A DNA stretch of 64,000 bases. It comes from Coleophoma eucalyptorum (taxonomy: Eukaryota; Ascomycota; Leotiomycetes; Helotiales; Dermateaceae). The translations under genes and the position numbers were made by a program. This document shows positions 49,200 through 60,332 of this stretch, in pieces. The stretch covers positions 1,364,001-1,428,000 of the forward strand of contig JALRME010000002.1 in the NCBI GenBank assembly GCA_026120035.1. The letters run 5' to 3'. Each line of letters begins with the position of its first letter. Within the stretch, counting starts at the first letter, position 1. Under the pieces are notes generated by a model that was given only the letters and a program-made list of their open reading frames with translations, did no database searches and was not told where the DNA came from.

Positions 49200-49489
49200 T
49201 CTTGCAGTGAGAGTAAAAAGTAGAAAATAAACCAACCATAACGGAACTCTTCAACTGCCTGGCTTCCACCTGTCCCCTTTGTCTTGTCTGGTACCGAGCG
49301 GTAGTAAGTGACTTCGTCTTGATCAAGAATAGACCGAGGACCAAAATGACTGAAGAATGAGTTAATTCCCGATAGCTCATGCTCGCTGCCACTACAAGGT
49401 AGTTCTCGGCAGTGATGAATATTGAGACATGAATCCAGGTTCGAACCGGTGCAGTACTTGTAAGCTGCCGAGCGAAATAGATGGGGCAA
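49200..49489 (-). CDS. Possible fragment of a small Cys-containing protein (weak)
   Basis: A minus-strand frame reads AAYKYCTGSNLDSCLNIHHC, then SFFSHFGPRSILDQDEVTYY. The spacing of CTG-x-NLxxSCLN and a later SFGP-like motif recalls small secreted fungal proteins of the beta/gamma-crystallin-like type. The frame opens with TTG rather than ATG, no signal peptide is visible, and I could not find a convincing upstream exon. It may be an exon of a spliced small gene, a decayed copy, or chance. Coordinates are approximate. Confidence 0.2.
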
Positions 49490-49701
49490 TAATAGCGGGT
49501 GAGATAAGTCGATGGGAATGGCATATTAATCTATGCGTCAGGTGAGATTATTCGAAAAGGAGCCACATACGCGCTTGCCTGCCCTTTCCGTTCATTCGCT
49601 TAGAGCAGCTGGTGTGATGTATATGAACCTACTTCCTTGCCCCATGGGCCCTGTCTTCTCTAATAACGTCCTGCTAGCCTGTCTGGTTTGAGTAGGGTAG
49701 G

Positions 49702-49717
49702 TTTTTTTTTTTTTTTT
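49702..49717 (+). repeat. Poly-T run (T16)
   Basis: Sixteen consecutive T in non-coding sequence. No target-site duplication or element end was recognised next to it. Confidence 0.8.
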
Positions 49718-51960
49718 GCTTTCCCTTTCGTATAGTTAAGTTGCTAATTAACCCAATGCCTGTCGCGCTGCTCTGGCTAAACCACGTTTCTGAGACCGGG
49801 TATGCATGACACTGCTTCCCGGTGTGTATACCATAGTATCGTATCGTATCGTACGCTATCTTGGAGCCTGGCTAGCTAGCCGGCTGACTGAGTGACTAAC
49901 GATTCCTTCCTTAATCACTGACCATTTTTTTTTAGGTTTGGTTTGTTGTTCAGGTTCTCTAATACAGTAGTGGTGGGCTAGGATTGCAGATGACATACAT
50001 GCTTTTCGAACGCCACCCCGATATGGCTCAGTAGGTCTTCTAGAAGACCTTTGCTCTCCTTCCATATGAGCGCGGCGGAATAAGGGGGGGAAGAGGCCCT
50101 GCATCGGACTGCATGCAGCACATTCGGGGGGACAGGTTGCATAATACGGGCCGGACGGAGATGGTTGCTTCTTTGCAAACAGCAGCTCTGCCCTGGCGTC
50201 TATCTGCCAACCACGCGGAGGGAATAGAGTTGGCATGGGGAAACATGAGACTTTGGTGTTTCTTGGGTAGGGTTGGAAACGTGTCGCCGCAACGGGAAAG
50301 TAGCACTTCAGGTCGGGGTTCACGCTTCAGCATTTCAGTTCGAGCGAGGCATGCAAAAGGGGACTTGGACTGGCTTCAGCTCGTGGATAAGGAGGGGGGT
50401 GATGAATAGATGAATGACGGTTTCCATCACGCTTGCCCCCCACCTCATTCCCCCGCCATCCATGAAAAAGCAGCTGATGTCGATGCGTTGCTTGTTTCAA
50501 GCATAAATCTTCACGTCAATCAGTAATGGGATGGGCGAGAAAGAGAGAAAAAGAGAGAGAACAGACAATTTGAGGATGAAATCGCTGAGAGGTGGTTACA
50601 ACCAATCAGCGTGCTGGCTCAGCCTTATCTTTGACGAGAACGGAAGGAGAAAGATAAAGCCCACAAGCCTGTAAGCGACGAATCCCTTCCGCCTTCTCTT
50701 CGTCGCCAAGCCGAACTCTTCATCACCAGCGCGGACTCACGGCCTTTTCCAGAAAGCTTGGTTGCTCCATCGGGAAACAATTGCAGCAGGGAAAGGCAGC
50801 CTGCGCCAGCCAGATTGCCTGTCCAACCTTCTATGCGCTGATTCCCTCAGGTGTCTGAGGGGGGCAAAGCTTGGTTGGAAATACTGTGCGTTGCAGCTCA
50901 TCATGCTGCTTTGCATCCATGCAAGTCGATAGTTGGAGCCGTCGTGTGCTCGGTGATGGTGTCCCGGCTGTGAAGTTATAATACACAATACGTACAATGT
51001 ACGCACAGGACGCTAGATGCACGGGTTGATAAGATATTGATGATTTGTCTTTGTTTCTAGAATTGGTCGCACGGTTGGCTTATCGATAAACGGCGTTGTT
51101 CAGGCTGATGGTCCGGAGTGCAGGTGGGTCGGTGGATACAGACCATTGTAGCTAACCCTGGAGCTGCCCTCTGCACTCTGGAGGGCCTCGAATTTGATTG
51201 CGACGAGAGGGCTCATCTCCGGCGACAACACGATAAGCCAGCCAGCCTACAGCAGTCTCCCCGACGTTGCTGCCAATCTACTCGATTTCCTGTCGTCATG
51301 GGAATAGGTCGAAGAGGGAGAGTTTGACAACGGCTGAATTTTGCTTTCTGGCACGGCGCGGTGGGAGGGGACAGGAATGGTGGTAAGCATATAGCGTGAA
51401 AGTGTACTATTAATTGAGTCGCGACACACGACGACCATGCGTCTAGACGGCGAAGACTAGAAAAAGAAATGGATCGTTAGGTAGTTGGGCCGCGCCCACG
51501 CTCCTTGCTTCCTTCACCTAGCTCAGCCTTGGAGGTGGAGTCCCCTGAAGCCGAAGCAGACGCAGCAGACGCAGCTGCAGCAGAAGCTGACCCGAGCAAG
51601 AGGATAGGGTGGGTGGCAGTAACACACCCTCCCCCTCGTGCCGTGCGCGAACGTGCTGGAGGTGCCGCCGTCCGACAGCTGGAAGGGGTGTCTGTATTGG
51701 TCTAATGTCGGCCGACGTCGCATCCTCGTAAGGCATCCGCAGTTGGGAATAAGTTGGAAAGTAGCAACGGCAATACTGTAATAATATGGACAGCCGTTTC
51801 TGGCTCTTCGGACGGCCCATGCTCAGCGATTCGCATTTTGGCTTTGGACCGTGGCGACTAGGCCAAAGACTATGCACGTACAGGGCCTTCGCTGCTGTCT
51901 GTATCTGGCCTGAGAAGGGAGGATTGGACAGAGGAGGAGCGATGATAGGATAAGGGAACG

Positions 51961-52002
51961 GTGTACGGTGTTCCGTGTAGCGTGTACCGTGTATCGTGTA
52001 GC
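51961..52002. repeat. Imperfect GTGTA-type tandem repeat
   Basis: Four to five imperfect copies of a unit like GTGTAYCGTG lie about 870-910 bp upstream of the ammonium transporter start. They may be a degenerate minisatellite. Confidence 0.7.
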
Positions 52003-52225
52003 TTTCGTAGCCGTGCAGGATGCTTCAGTCCCGTCCTGTCCTACCTACGACTACGTACTGCTATAGGGCGCCGATGAGGGTGTGCGGCCAACTGCTCGCT
52101 TCCAGGGCCTTGGCACCGAAGGACAAAGAGGGTTGAATAATTCTATCAAGATATCAAGATATGCGGCCTTGCGGTGCGAATGAGCCGCTGCTGATTGGGC
52201 TCCTGCACCCCCCCGGTGCTCTTTC

Positions 52226-52232
52226 CTTATCT
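52226..52232 (-). promoter_or_regulatory. GATA-factor site upstream of the ammonium transporter
   Basis: CTTATCT on the plus strand is AGATAAG on the minus strand, the preferred AreA/NIT2 core, about 640 bp before the ATG. A second candidate, TGATAG, lies at 51943-51948. Nitrogen-regulated permease genes in ascomycetes commonly carry such sites; function here is inference. Confidence 0.45.
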
Positions 52233-52868
52233 CTCCTGAGATCGTTCCAATTTGGACCGACGGGTGGTGGGTGGTGGAAGAGGCTAGTGACGACCTGACC
52301 TGCATGTTTGCTGGCCAACAGGAGACGCCATGTCCGACTCGCTTAAAGAAGCTCAGAAGACTAAATCTGCTGCGCCCAGGGTTCCCTGCTCGCCAAGTGC
52401 CATCCCCCCCCGTCCGGCCTCTGTCTGGTGTGACTGGCACTTACTGGTCGTCGAAGCTACATAATATTGAGACTTCCCTCAAACCCTCTCCGTCCTCTCC
52501 TTCCTCTCCTTCCCTCTTGTTGCATTCTGTGTCAGTGTCCCGCTGTGGTGCCTTACGACGACCACCCCCGACCACTACGACTCCGACGACGTCTAAGTCC
52601 ACCCTGCCTACGGGTTAGTCGCTGTCGCCTCTCTTCCTCGGAATCCTCGTTGGTCGCTGCGCCGGACATTTGCATTCATTCCGGTCCTCGTACGACAACA
52701 ACACAACAAAGGTTCTTTTTCATCTGCAATACCTCAGCTAGGCCCCATACTTCGACACCGCCTTTTAATACCATTGCTCCTCCCGCGCACTTTCGGGTCG
52801 CCTCCTTTCTTACTTAACAACTTTACACCTTAATCAGAAGTCTCACTTCGTGTGAGCACCAATTCGCC

Positions 52869-54495
52869 ATGGTTGTCATCGAAGGCGTCGATTTGGATGC
52901 CCTCAACTATACCATCTTGGTCCCTTACAATGGATCGAGCATGACGGGAGGAGATTCTTTGACTGAAGATCTTAACATTTTCTACAATGTATGCAACTCG
53001 CTTGGCAAACTCTTCGACAGTCGAGGCTGATAAACCTGGTGATATTAGGCTGGTGACATTGCTTGGATGATCACATCTACTGCGCTCGTCTTGCTCATGA
53101 TTCCCGGTGTTGGGTATGTAGATTGAGCTATGGAAACGAAAAAATAATCACCATTGCTGACTCCTGCCCAGTTTCTTCTACTCTGGTCTGGCTCGAAGAA
53201 AGTCGGCTTTGTCTCTCATCTGGCTCTCCATTATGGCCACCGCTGTGGTTTCCTTCCAATGGTTCTTCTGGGGTTACTCCCTTGCTTTCTCCCACACGGC
53301 CGGCAAATATATTGGTGATCTCGAGAACATCGGTTTCCGAAATGTCCTCGGAGCTCCCTCCGTTGGCTCAACCAAGATCCCAGATTTGCTGTTCGCTGTC
53401 TACCAGGGCATGTTCGCTGCTATCACTGTCGCCCTTGCTGTAGGAGCGGTTGCTGAGCGTGGTCGCATGCTTCCCTGCATCGTTTTCATGTTTGTGTGGT
53501 CCACCATCATCTACGACCCAATCGCCTGCTGGACATGGAACGCTTCCGGATGGGTTTTCAAGATGGGAGGTCTCGACTTTGCTGGAGGAACCCCCGTGCA
53601 TATCTCTTCTGGATGCGCTGCCTTGGCATACTCTGTTATGTTGGGTAAGCGTCGAGGACACGGAACTCATGAGTTGAACTACCGCCCACACAACGTTACT
53701 CACGTTGTTATTGGCACTGTTTTCCTTTGGGTTGGATGGTTTGGTTTCAACGCTGGTTCGGCTCTTGCTGCTAACTTGCGCGCCGTCATGGCCGCTGTTG
53801 TCACTAACTTGGCTGCCTGTGTCGGTGGTATTACCTGGTGTGTTCTCGACTACCGTCTTGAGCGCAAGTGGTCCACTGTCGGTTTCTGCTCCGGTGTTGT
53901 TGCTGGTCTCGTTGCCATTACCCCAGGTTCCGGTTTCGTCCCCGCTTGGGCTGCTGTCATCTACGGTGTTGTCGGTGCCGCTGGTGCCAACTATGCCACC
54001 AAGCTCAAGTTCGTCCTTGGTATTGACGATGCCCTCGATATCTTCGCTGAGCACGCTATCGGAGGTCTCATTGGTAACATTCTTACTGCATTCTTCGCTG
54101 CCGACTACATAGCGCATCTGGATGGTTTCTCTGAGATCTCCGGTGGATGGCTAAACCACAACTGGGTCCAACTCGGATACCAATTGGCTGATTCCGTCTC
54201 TGGAGGTGTCTACTCTTTCGGAGGAACTTGCATCATTCTCTTCGTTATGAATCTCATCCCAGGCCTCTCTCTCCGTGCCTCTGAAGAGGCTGAGATCCTC
54301 GGTATTGACGATGCTGAGATCGGTGAATTTGCCTACGATTACGTTGAGCTGACCCGTGAGGTCTTGAACGACATGTCCGACGATGCCGCCAGCAAGTTCT
54401 CAGGTGATGGAGAGCACCACGGCCTCGCCGGCCCAGAGAAGAACCGCACCTCACTCCCATCCGAGTCTGGCCCAGATGGCATTGAAAGCCATTAG
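52869..54495 (+). CDS. Ammonium transporter (Mep2/AmtB family)
   Basis: Three exons (52869-52988, 53049-53113 and 53172-54495) give 502 residues with about eleven membrane spans. Family motifs: AWMITSTALVLLMIPGVGFFYSGL, DFAGGTPVHISSG, WVGWFGFNAGSAL, and IFAEHAIGGLIGN. Both pore histidines are present (His205 and His356). Fungal Mep1/Mep3-type proteins have Glu at the first position, so this is a Mep2-type transporter, a group that includes high-affinity ammonium sensors. The C-terminal tail keeps the GIDDAEIGEFAYDY regulatory segment and ends in a Ser-rich part. It sits in the plasma membrane. Introns start GTATG. The strong codon bias of exon 3 creates a long antisense frame (53368-54117), which I reject as a gene. 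Confidence 0.96.
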
Positions 54496-55077
54496 ATAAT
54501 ACCTTATACACACAACCTAACACAGTAGTAACTTTCTAGCGTTGCGCTTTGTTTAAACAATTAAATCAAAACAAAACAAAACAGATATCTCGTTTATAAA
54601 CCCCAAGCTGGAATCGAGAAAATTCTACTATAATTCATACTTTTCTTGCACCTATTTTATTTTCCTTGTGTTTGTTACATAGCAGAATACCAATTTTCGA
54701 GTGTCTTATTCAAACTCTTCACAAAGAAACCAATCTCTCTTATGTGTGTATGATTGTTCTTCTATGTTTGCATGCATGTGTCCTGATAAGCCTTCCGAAC
54801 AATAGGGCTGATGTGCGGAGTTACTTGCTATGGGTGATGGGTGGAAAGGGAAGAGAAAGGAAGGAATAGGGAAGGGAATCAATCTATCTAACTCCTTCGT
54901 ATATGAATGAGAGAATGTAGTATGATAATATCTTATCACTTCCACATAAACTTTCTAAGCTATCTCCCAAACAACCGGACGTATTCAAGTCTCGCTTCCA
55001 GATCTACAAAGGCATTATCACTACCATTCCATTCCAATCCCATTCTCCTTTGCATTCAGAAGCTCTCCACGGAAGCA
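54496..55077. other. Convergent intergenic spacer between ammonium transporter and MFS gene
   Basis: 582 bp holding the 3' flanks of two convergent genes. It includes an A-rich AACAAAACAAAAC stretch near 54567-54582. No gene is supported. Confidence 0.55.
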
Positions 55078-56937
55078 TCAGTGCGCAACCGGCGCCACGC
55101 TCGTAGCAACATACGCCCAGTACTTCTCTGCCGAGAAGCGTCTCAGACTCTTGCCAAACCAGATCATCGGCAGGAAAGTGAAGGTACAAGCCAGCGAGAC
55201 GAAGGCGACGGTGATGAAGCAGTTTTGCAGTCCCATCCCATTGATCCATGGGTTGATGCCGTAGGAGACGGCGAAGCCGAGGGTGTTGCGGATGATGATG
55301 ACAGAGATCATGGACTCGCCTGCAATTTCCTGTGATGAGAAGCGGCGTTAGTGAGTTTCTACATAAAGGAGAGGCAAGGTGGGAGGCAAGGTGAGAGCAA
55401 TGAGGAGGGGAATGGTGGAAGGGTGGAAGGGAGATGTACTTTGAAGCAGTCCACATTGTAGGACAGTGTTATCGAACCACCACAGATGACACTGAATGCC
55501 AACATCCCAAGCCCAAAGATCAAGCCCACCCACGAGACGCCTCTCGCAGCACCAACGCCCCAAAGGATCAAGCCCGAAGCACACATGATGCCTGAGAATG
55601 CCAGAGTCCACAGCCGCTGCTCTGGCTCTCTAACACCAGCATTCTTCCGCGCGAGTCTCAGCGCTAGCTTGTCAGCCGACCAGCCACTCCACAATGCTCC
55701 TAGGGCTGCACCGATGACAGGTGAGAGATACGCTGTGCCGACAAGGCCAGAGGAGAAATTATACGGTGCTGCAGTTAGAATGGAACTTGCAGTGGCATTG
55801 AGGACGTTGTACCAGGACAGACAGGTTCCGTAGACAAACCCAGCCCAGGTTACACAAGGGAAATGGTACATGATCAACAGAGGCCGGTAGGTCATAGTGA
55901 AGAGCTGCTTGATCGAAGGTCGGCCTGGCATGGATATAAAAAGCTGTAGTTTCTTTGCATAGCTGCGTGGTGCCAGAAAGCCGGTATTCGCCCCCTCCAA
56001 GCTTGTGGGTGATGCGGTTGCCTCTCCTTTCTCTGATGGTGGTGTAAGGCCGGTATCTGTTGGTGTAGAGGTTCCATTGCTTGCACCGCCGTTCTCTACT
56101 CCTTCAATCGTGCTTCTAAAGAACATGGTCTCCTCCATGAAGAAGTAGATGATCACTGTTGCGACTGCTTGTACCAGAGCTCCAAAGTACATGACCCATT
56201 TCCAGCCTGCTGCAACCTGAATCCAACCAGCAAAAAACGGGGCCAAGAAATTCGATCCAAAGAGTAAGAAGGCGTATAGTCCCATATAAGTGCCTCGATC
56301 GTGAGCGAAAAATAAATCTGGGACAGTAACTTCTGGTAGTGACTCTATTGGTGCGGCGAAGATGCCGAGGATGATTCGGTGCGCGTACCATTCCCCCTTA
56401 GATTTGCTATATGCCGACCAGATTACGGGAAAGATGCAGAGAAATGAGGAGAGAACGTAGACTCCTCGACGGCCGAAAACTAGTGCAAGTGGTTGCCACA
56501 GAAGACATGCCTTCCACAATTAGTAAATATTTGGGATGGTTTGATGTCGGACTTGAATCATTTACCCATCCTAGAAACAAGAACATGAGACCAGTTCCAA
56601 GATTCAATTCAGCGACAGTGATACCGGTAGCATCCGCGATATCAGTGAGCACTTGCTAGGTCAGCCTTATACTCACCAAAATGTCAAGGTATAGAAAATA
56701 CGAACCAGAATATTGAACAGCAGTCGAGATTCCCACACCAATTGTATACGTGTAACACATTCCAATCGCAAGTGCTTTTCGTTTCTTGCTCCAGTTCAAA
56801 GGGTCTTCTGGATCTGCACTTGGCTTGGGAACAAGAACGATGTCCTCGTTCCCAGCCAGATGCTGGGTGTGCATGTCGTGTGCTACATCAACGAGGTGCA
56901 CTGTGCCCGGCACAATATCATTGTGAGGAGTCGCCAT
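55078..56937 (-). CDS. MFS transporter (DHA/Hol1-like)
   Basis: Four exons on the minus strand (56937-56706, 56651-56566, 56510-55440 and 55329-55078) give 546 residues with about twelve predicted membrane spans and a large central loop rich in Thr, Ser and Gly. The N-terminal ADPEDPLNWSKKRK is the typical pre-TM1 motif of fungal drug:H+ antiporter-like MFS proteins. GLMFLFLGWACLLWQPLALVFGRR covers TM2 and the loop with the conserved GRR. The substrate is unknown. The first intron uses GTTCGT, and a stronger-looking GTGAGT lies inside it only about 25 bp before the acceptor, too close to act. Joining as given yields TAVQYSVLTDIADATGIT, which fits the family. The gene is divergent from the M20 amidohydrolase across 925 bp, so it could import that enzyme's substrate (inference). 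Confidence 0.9.
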
Positions 56938-57862
56938 GGGAAACTGAAGAAACGCAACAAAAGGGCTGATAAATGTGCATACGACGAGAGAAGAGGTGTC
57001 AAATGGAACTCAGTGCAAGGAACGAGATATTATCGCATACTTATGACCGCCGAAAACATCCCGCGGTTGAGATTGTCTCTCTTGCGCGTTCTGATGAATC
57101 CATGGCCAAGTACAAACCCCCTGGCCAGCAGGAATGCTCAGTTCTTTGTCATGAACTTGGGTCTTTGATTCGGGGCGTCGCGCCGTCGCCCAACTCTCGA
57201 CATGCCCATTCTTCTAGCTTGACTAATGTACCGTGATGGGTGGGTTGCGGGGCAGCAGTATGGCAAAGCTATGGGCAGCGTAAGCCTTTGCAAATCTTGG
57301 AGGAGACCGTGGAGTGAAGTTTATCTCCAAGACAGCAAATCAGAGAAGCCCAGTAGCTCTATGTGTTCGGGGTATGAAGAGCTCTTATCAGAGTTTTTGC
57401 TGAAAGAGCATTGGATACCTTTGGCCGTGATGGATGGAGCTGTGAAGTTGAGTCGATGCACGGCCCCGTGGCGCACCACTGCCGCCCATCCTTCCTCACT
57501 TAGTTTCAACGTCTTCTTACATCATCTCTCCGTGGAGCACCAACCACAACTAGGTTTGAGCACTCCTCACTAATTTCTTCTTATCTTGATAGCTTTATCG
57601 TAACCTGGCTCCAGGTCGACGATAAATCATGGCGGGCGCACCTGCTGATCGGCCAACTTTGCAGCTTGGGAGAGCTTCCCCTGGTCTAATGCAATCCCAC
57701 TATCGAGAACCATACATCTTGATGTATCTTGATTAAGCAATGGAGATAACTGCTCAAGTGGGCTGTCTCTGCCTTATTTGTAGCTGTCTGCTTGTTCTCG
57801 AGAAGTTTCAAAGAAGTCTCTTGTCTTGATCAGCCTCTCAGGGCTACCCAATTGCCATCATC
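56938..57862. promoter_or_regulatory. Divergent promoter region, MFS transporter / M20 amidohydrolase
   Basis: 925 bp lie between two start codons facing away from each other. No separate gene is supported; a plus frame at 57226-57573 has no domain. The arrangement allows shared control of a transporter and a hydrolase. Confidence 0.5.
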
Positions 57863-59393
57863 ATGCTTTTCTTACGTCCAGCACTCGCAAGGAATGCCCT
57901 CAAGCAGGCTGTAAAGCCGCGGAGCTTCATTCGCCATTCTTCAGGTCCAGCTCATGGCCTAATGGTATCCCAAGACCGAATCTGGTGAGTTATTCATAGT
58001 ATCATGGAATTTGAAAACAGCTTGTTTTGAGATTCCAAGTGGAATGGCTTAACTTCGAAGATCCAGTAGTCCACCATAATCCGATACTTTCCTTCAGACT
58101 AATCCTTCTCAGGGACACGCTTCAGACAACATGTGCTATGGCTGGTGCCAAAGATGGCGGCCTTAGCCGACTTTCATGCGATGACAATGACAAGATTGCG
58201 AGGGACCACTTTGCAAGTGAAGTCAAAGCGCTAGGTGCCGACTATGTTGTGGATGCAATGGGATGTCAGTGGGCAACAATCGAAGGAGAAAACAACAGTA
58301 TTCCACCCATTGGTATTGGCTCTCACCTGGACAGTGTTCAGACTGGCGGCAAATTCGATGGCCCACTTGGTGTTTACACGGCTCTAGAAGTTCTAAAAGT
58401 ACTCCGAGCAAGTGGAAAGAAGACTTATGCTCCTATTAGTGCAATCAACTGGACAAATGAGGAAGGTGCTAGATTTCCTCCTGGTTGTATGTCATCGGCT
58501 GTCTGGTCTCATCAGTTGGATATCGAGTATGCACACAAATGTACTGATACAATGGATCGATCGGTCAGCATTAAAGATGAGCTTTCGAGGATAGGCTATC
58601 TTGGAAGCAAAGAAGTCTCCCACAAGACAAACCCACTAAGTGCACATTTCGAAATCCACATTGAGCAAGGAAATCGGCTTGAGAAGTCTGGAAAAGATGT
58701 AGGAGTCGTAGATACCATCCAGGGTATGCGGTGGTTTGATGTTTCTGTTCGTGGTACTACCCGACACACGGATACAACCTACATGGACAATCGACAAGAC
58801 GCCCTCGTCGGCGCAGCCAAGATGGTCTTGGAAGTGGAACGTATTGGACGAGACTCAAAGACAGGAATGGCAACAGTATCGCTCTTCAAATCCTCACCTC
58901 AGAACTTCTGCAACATTCCATCGATTGTAGATTTCTCCTTCAGCATGCAACACACCGATCTGGCTACACTGAAAAGTATGGAGGCTCAAATCGAGGAGTT
59001 TGTCCATAAGACTGCGCAAGATTCTGGTCTTAAAATTACCAACTACCAGAACATCTGGTCCTTTGACCCAGGAGTGTTCGATGCTGAAGCAGTCAGCTGT
59101 GTTGAGGAAGCTGCCAAAGATATGGGATATAGTTATGACAAGTTATGCAGCCATACTGGCAAGTTACCCAATCTTCTTCACATCCATATATAAAGCTAAT
59201 TTTAGTAGGTCACGATTCTATTTACACGCGCCTTGTATGCCCTACAGCAATGGTTTTCACACCGTGTAGAGACGGCATTTCACATTCACCACTTGAGTAT
59301 GCCAGTCCTGAAAACTGCAGTGTAGGAGCCCAGACCATTCTGGGAGCTGTACTTCGCTACGATGAGAAGTTGCGACAGAAGTACTCCTCATGA
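57863..59393 (+). CDS. M20-family N-carbamoyl amidohydrolase, beta-ureidopropionase-like
   Basis: Three exons (57863-57984, 58113-59158 and 59206-59393) give about 451 residues, close to the length of yeast-type beta-alanine synthase (Pyd3). The N terminus (MLFLRPALARNALKQAVKPR) looks like a mitochondrial presequence. Di-zinc residues are present: GSHLDSV (His112), KFDGPLGV (Asp123), NEEGARF (Glu157/Glu158), EIHIEQG (His223) and GHDSIYT. Relatives split N-carbamoyl-beta-alanine, N-carbamoyl amino acids or allantoate, releasing CO2 and ammonia. Two conserved spots differ: the HxGTTPM loop reads RHTDTTYMD, and the usual Arg-His of the dimer-domain strand reads Gln-His (SMQHTD, Gln320), so substrate choice may be unusual. 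The last intron appears to be GC-AG with a TAGTAG acceptor. Neighbours are transporters, consistent with nitrogen scavenging. Confidence 0.85.
59159..59205 (+). other. Probable GC-AG intron in the M20 amidohydrolase gene
   Basis: The donor reads TG/GCAAGT, the branch candidate is AAGCTAAT and the acceptor is TTTTAG, directly followed by a second TAG. No GT donor of the right phase nearby restores the family sequence GHDSIYT. Using the first or second TAG changes the product by one residue (Thr-Val-Gly-His or Thr-Gly-His). Confidence 0.65.
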
Positions 59394-60332
59394 TGACAGA
59401 CAGAACCCAAACCATTCCCATATAGATAATTGAATGCTTATTACCATGTAAAGCTTCAACATGGAAATCAATATATCAGTCAAATATTCAGCCTCGTTCT
59501 ATAGAGCCTCGCCAACCCCCCATTCTCGACAGACATGTGGTGACATTTGACTACCTTAGCATCCAGACTCGTAGATCAAAGAAGAAAGATAAGCGACGGA
59601 GCCCCACAAGCGATGAGGCTCCACCAGCAATCGGTCCATTTTTCCTCACTTGAACCACCACGCAGAAATCAAAGGTGTTACGTAAACTATAGACTTTAGG
59701 ATTAAGCTACAATGAAGTTCTTGCTGATTCTTTGACTTGAATCCAGAATCCTATGATGAATTGCAGGCCACTAAGTTGTAATATTCACGTGATCCAAGTA
59801 CCGCTTCAGCAACTAAAGTTTCAACCGTACTTGCAATTCCCACACGAAAACCGAGATTTCCTTAGAACATCCCGACCTTGCCCGTCGTTTGTTTGCAAAA
59901 TAGTGGAACGGCCTCCCATATTTCTGGTTATCTCCTGCAACATCAATTGGCTCAAGGCGTTCGAACTGGCTATCTTATCGGTCGATAGGCAAAAAGCTTT
60001 GCCAAGTACCCACATGGACGCATGCTCGCGCTGCAGCTAGACGGCTACATATCCTTTGCACACAAGCAACTCCGAGGAAATTTGGTGTACCGCTTACTTG
60101 TCGTGGAATATTACTCCACTGTACTCCGTGTCTGACCAGGAAAAAGAGACCACGGGGTGATGAAAGTCCCACGTTGAGACGGGTGAGTAATACCAGTCTT
60201 CCGCGCCTAATTGGGTAGAGTACCTTTCATATAAGCTTCTGTGGAAACGCCTCTTTTCTTGTCCTTTCTTGTCCTCCCTTGTCCTGTTTTTTGATATTCA
60301 TTCTGTGAATATCAAGTTTCTGATATTTTACC
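59394..60332. other. Intergenic region upstream of the Git1-like transporter
   Basis: 939 bp holding the 3' flank of the M20 gene and the promoter of the next transporter. Small frames near 59753-60172 lie on both strands without domains. A cluster of GATA sites is listed separately. Confidence 0.5.
59970..59988. promoter_or_regulatory. Cluster of GATA-type sites
   Basis: CTATCTTATC on the plus strand reads GATAAGATAG on the minus strand, giving two overlapping GATA cores. CGATAG follows on the plus strand. The cluster is about 345-365 bp before the Git1-like start, and such spacing suits AreA/NIT2-type factors. Function is inference. Confidence 0.45.

Larger units (their letters stand above)
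48927..52868. other. Gene-poor region between SLD3 and the ammonium transporter
   Basis: About 3.9 kb. It contains a possible small gene fragment at 49200-49489 (listed separately), a T16 run at 49702-49717, GTATC repeats at 49836-49853, imperfect GTGTA repeats at 51961-52002, and the promoter and long CT-rich leader of the transporter (CT tract about 52486-52515). Other open frames overlap on both strands and lack domains; several begin with non-ATG codons. Confidence 0.5.

Noticed and set aside
49437..49455. GGTTCGAACC-like sequence resembling a tRNA T-loop
   Set aside because: No matching acceptor stem, anticodon arm or D-arm could be placed around it.
52271..52817. Possible upstream open frames in the ammonium transporter leader
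   Set aside because: The long frames begin with GTG or TTG, not ATG, so they are not good upstream ORFs.
53368..54117. 249-codon minus-strand open frame opposite the ammonium transporter
   Set aside because: It is exactly antisense to a highly biased coding exon, is rich in Ser, Thr, Gly and Asp, and has no domain. Such shadow frames are common opposite strongly codon-biased genes.
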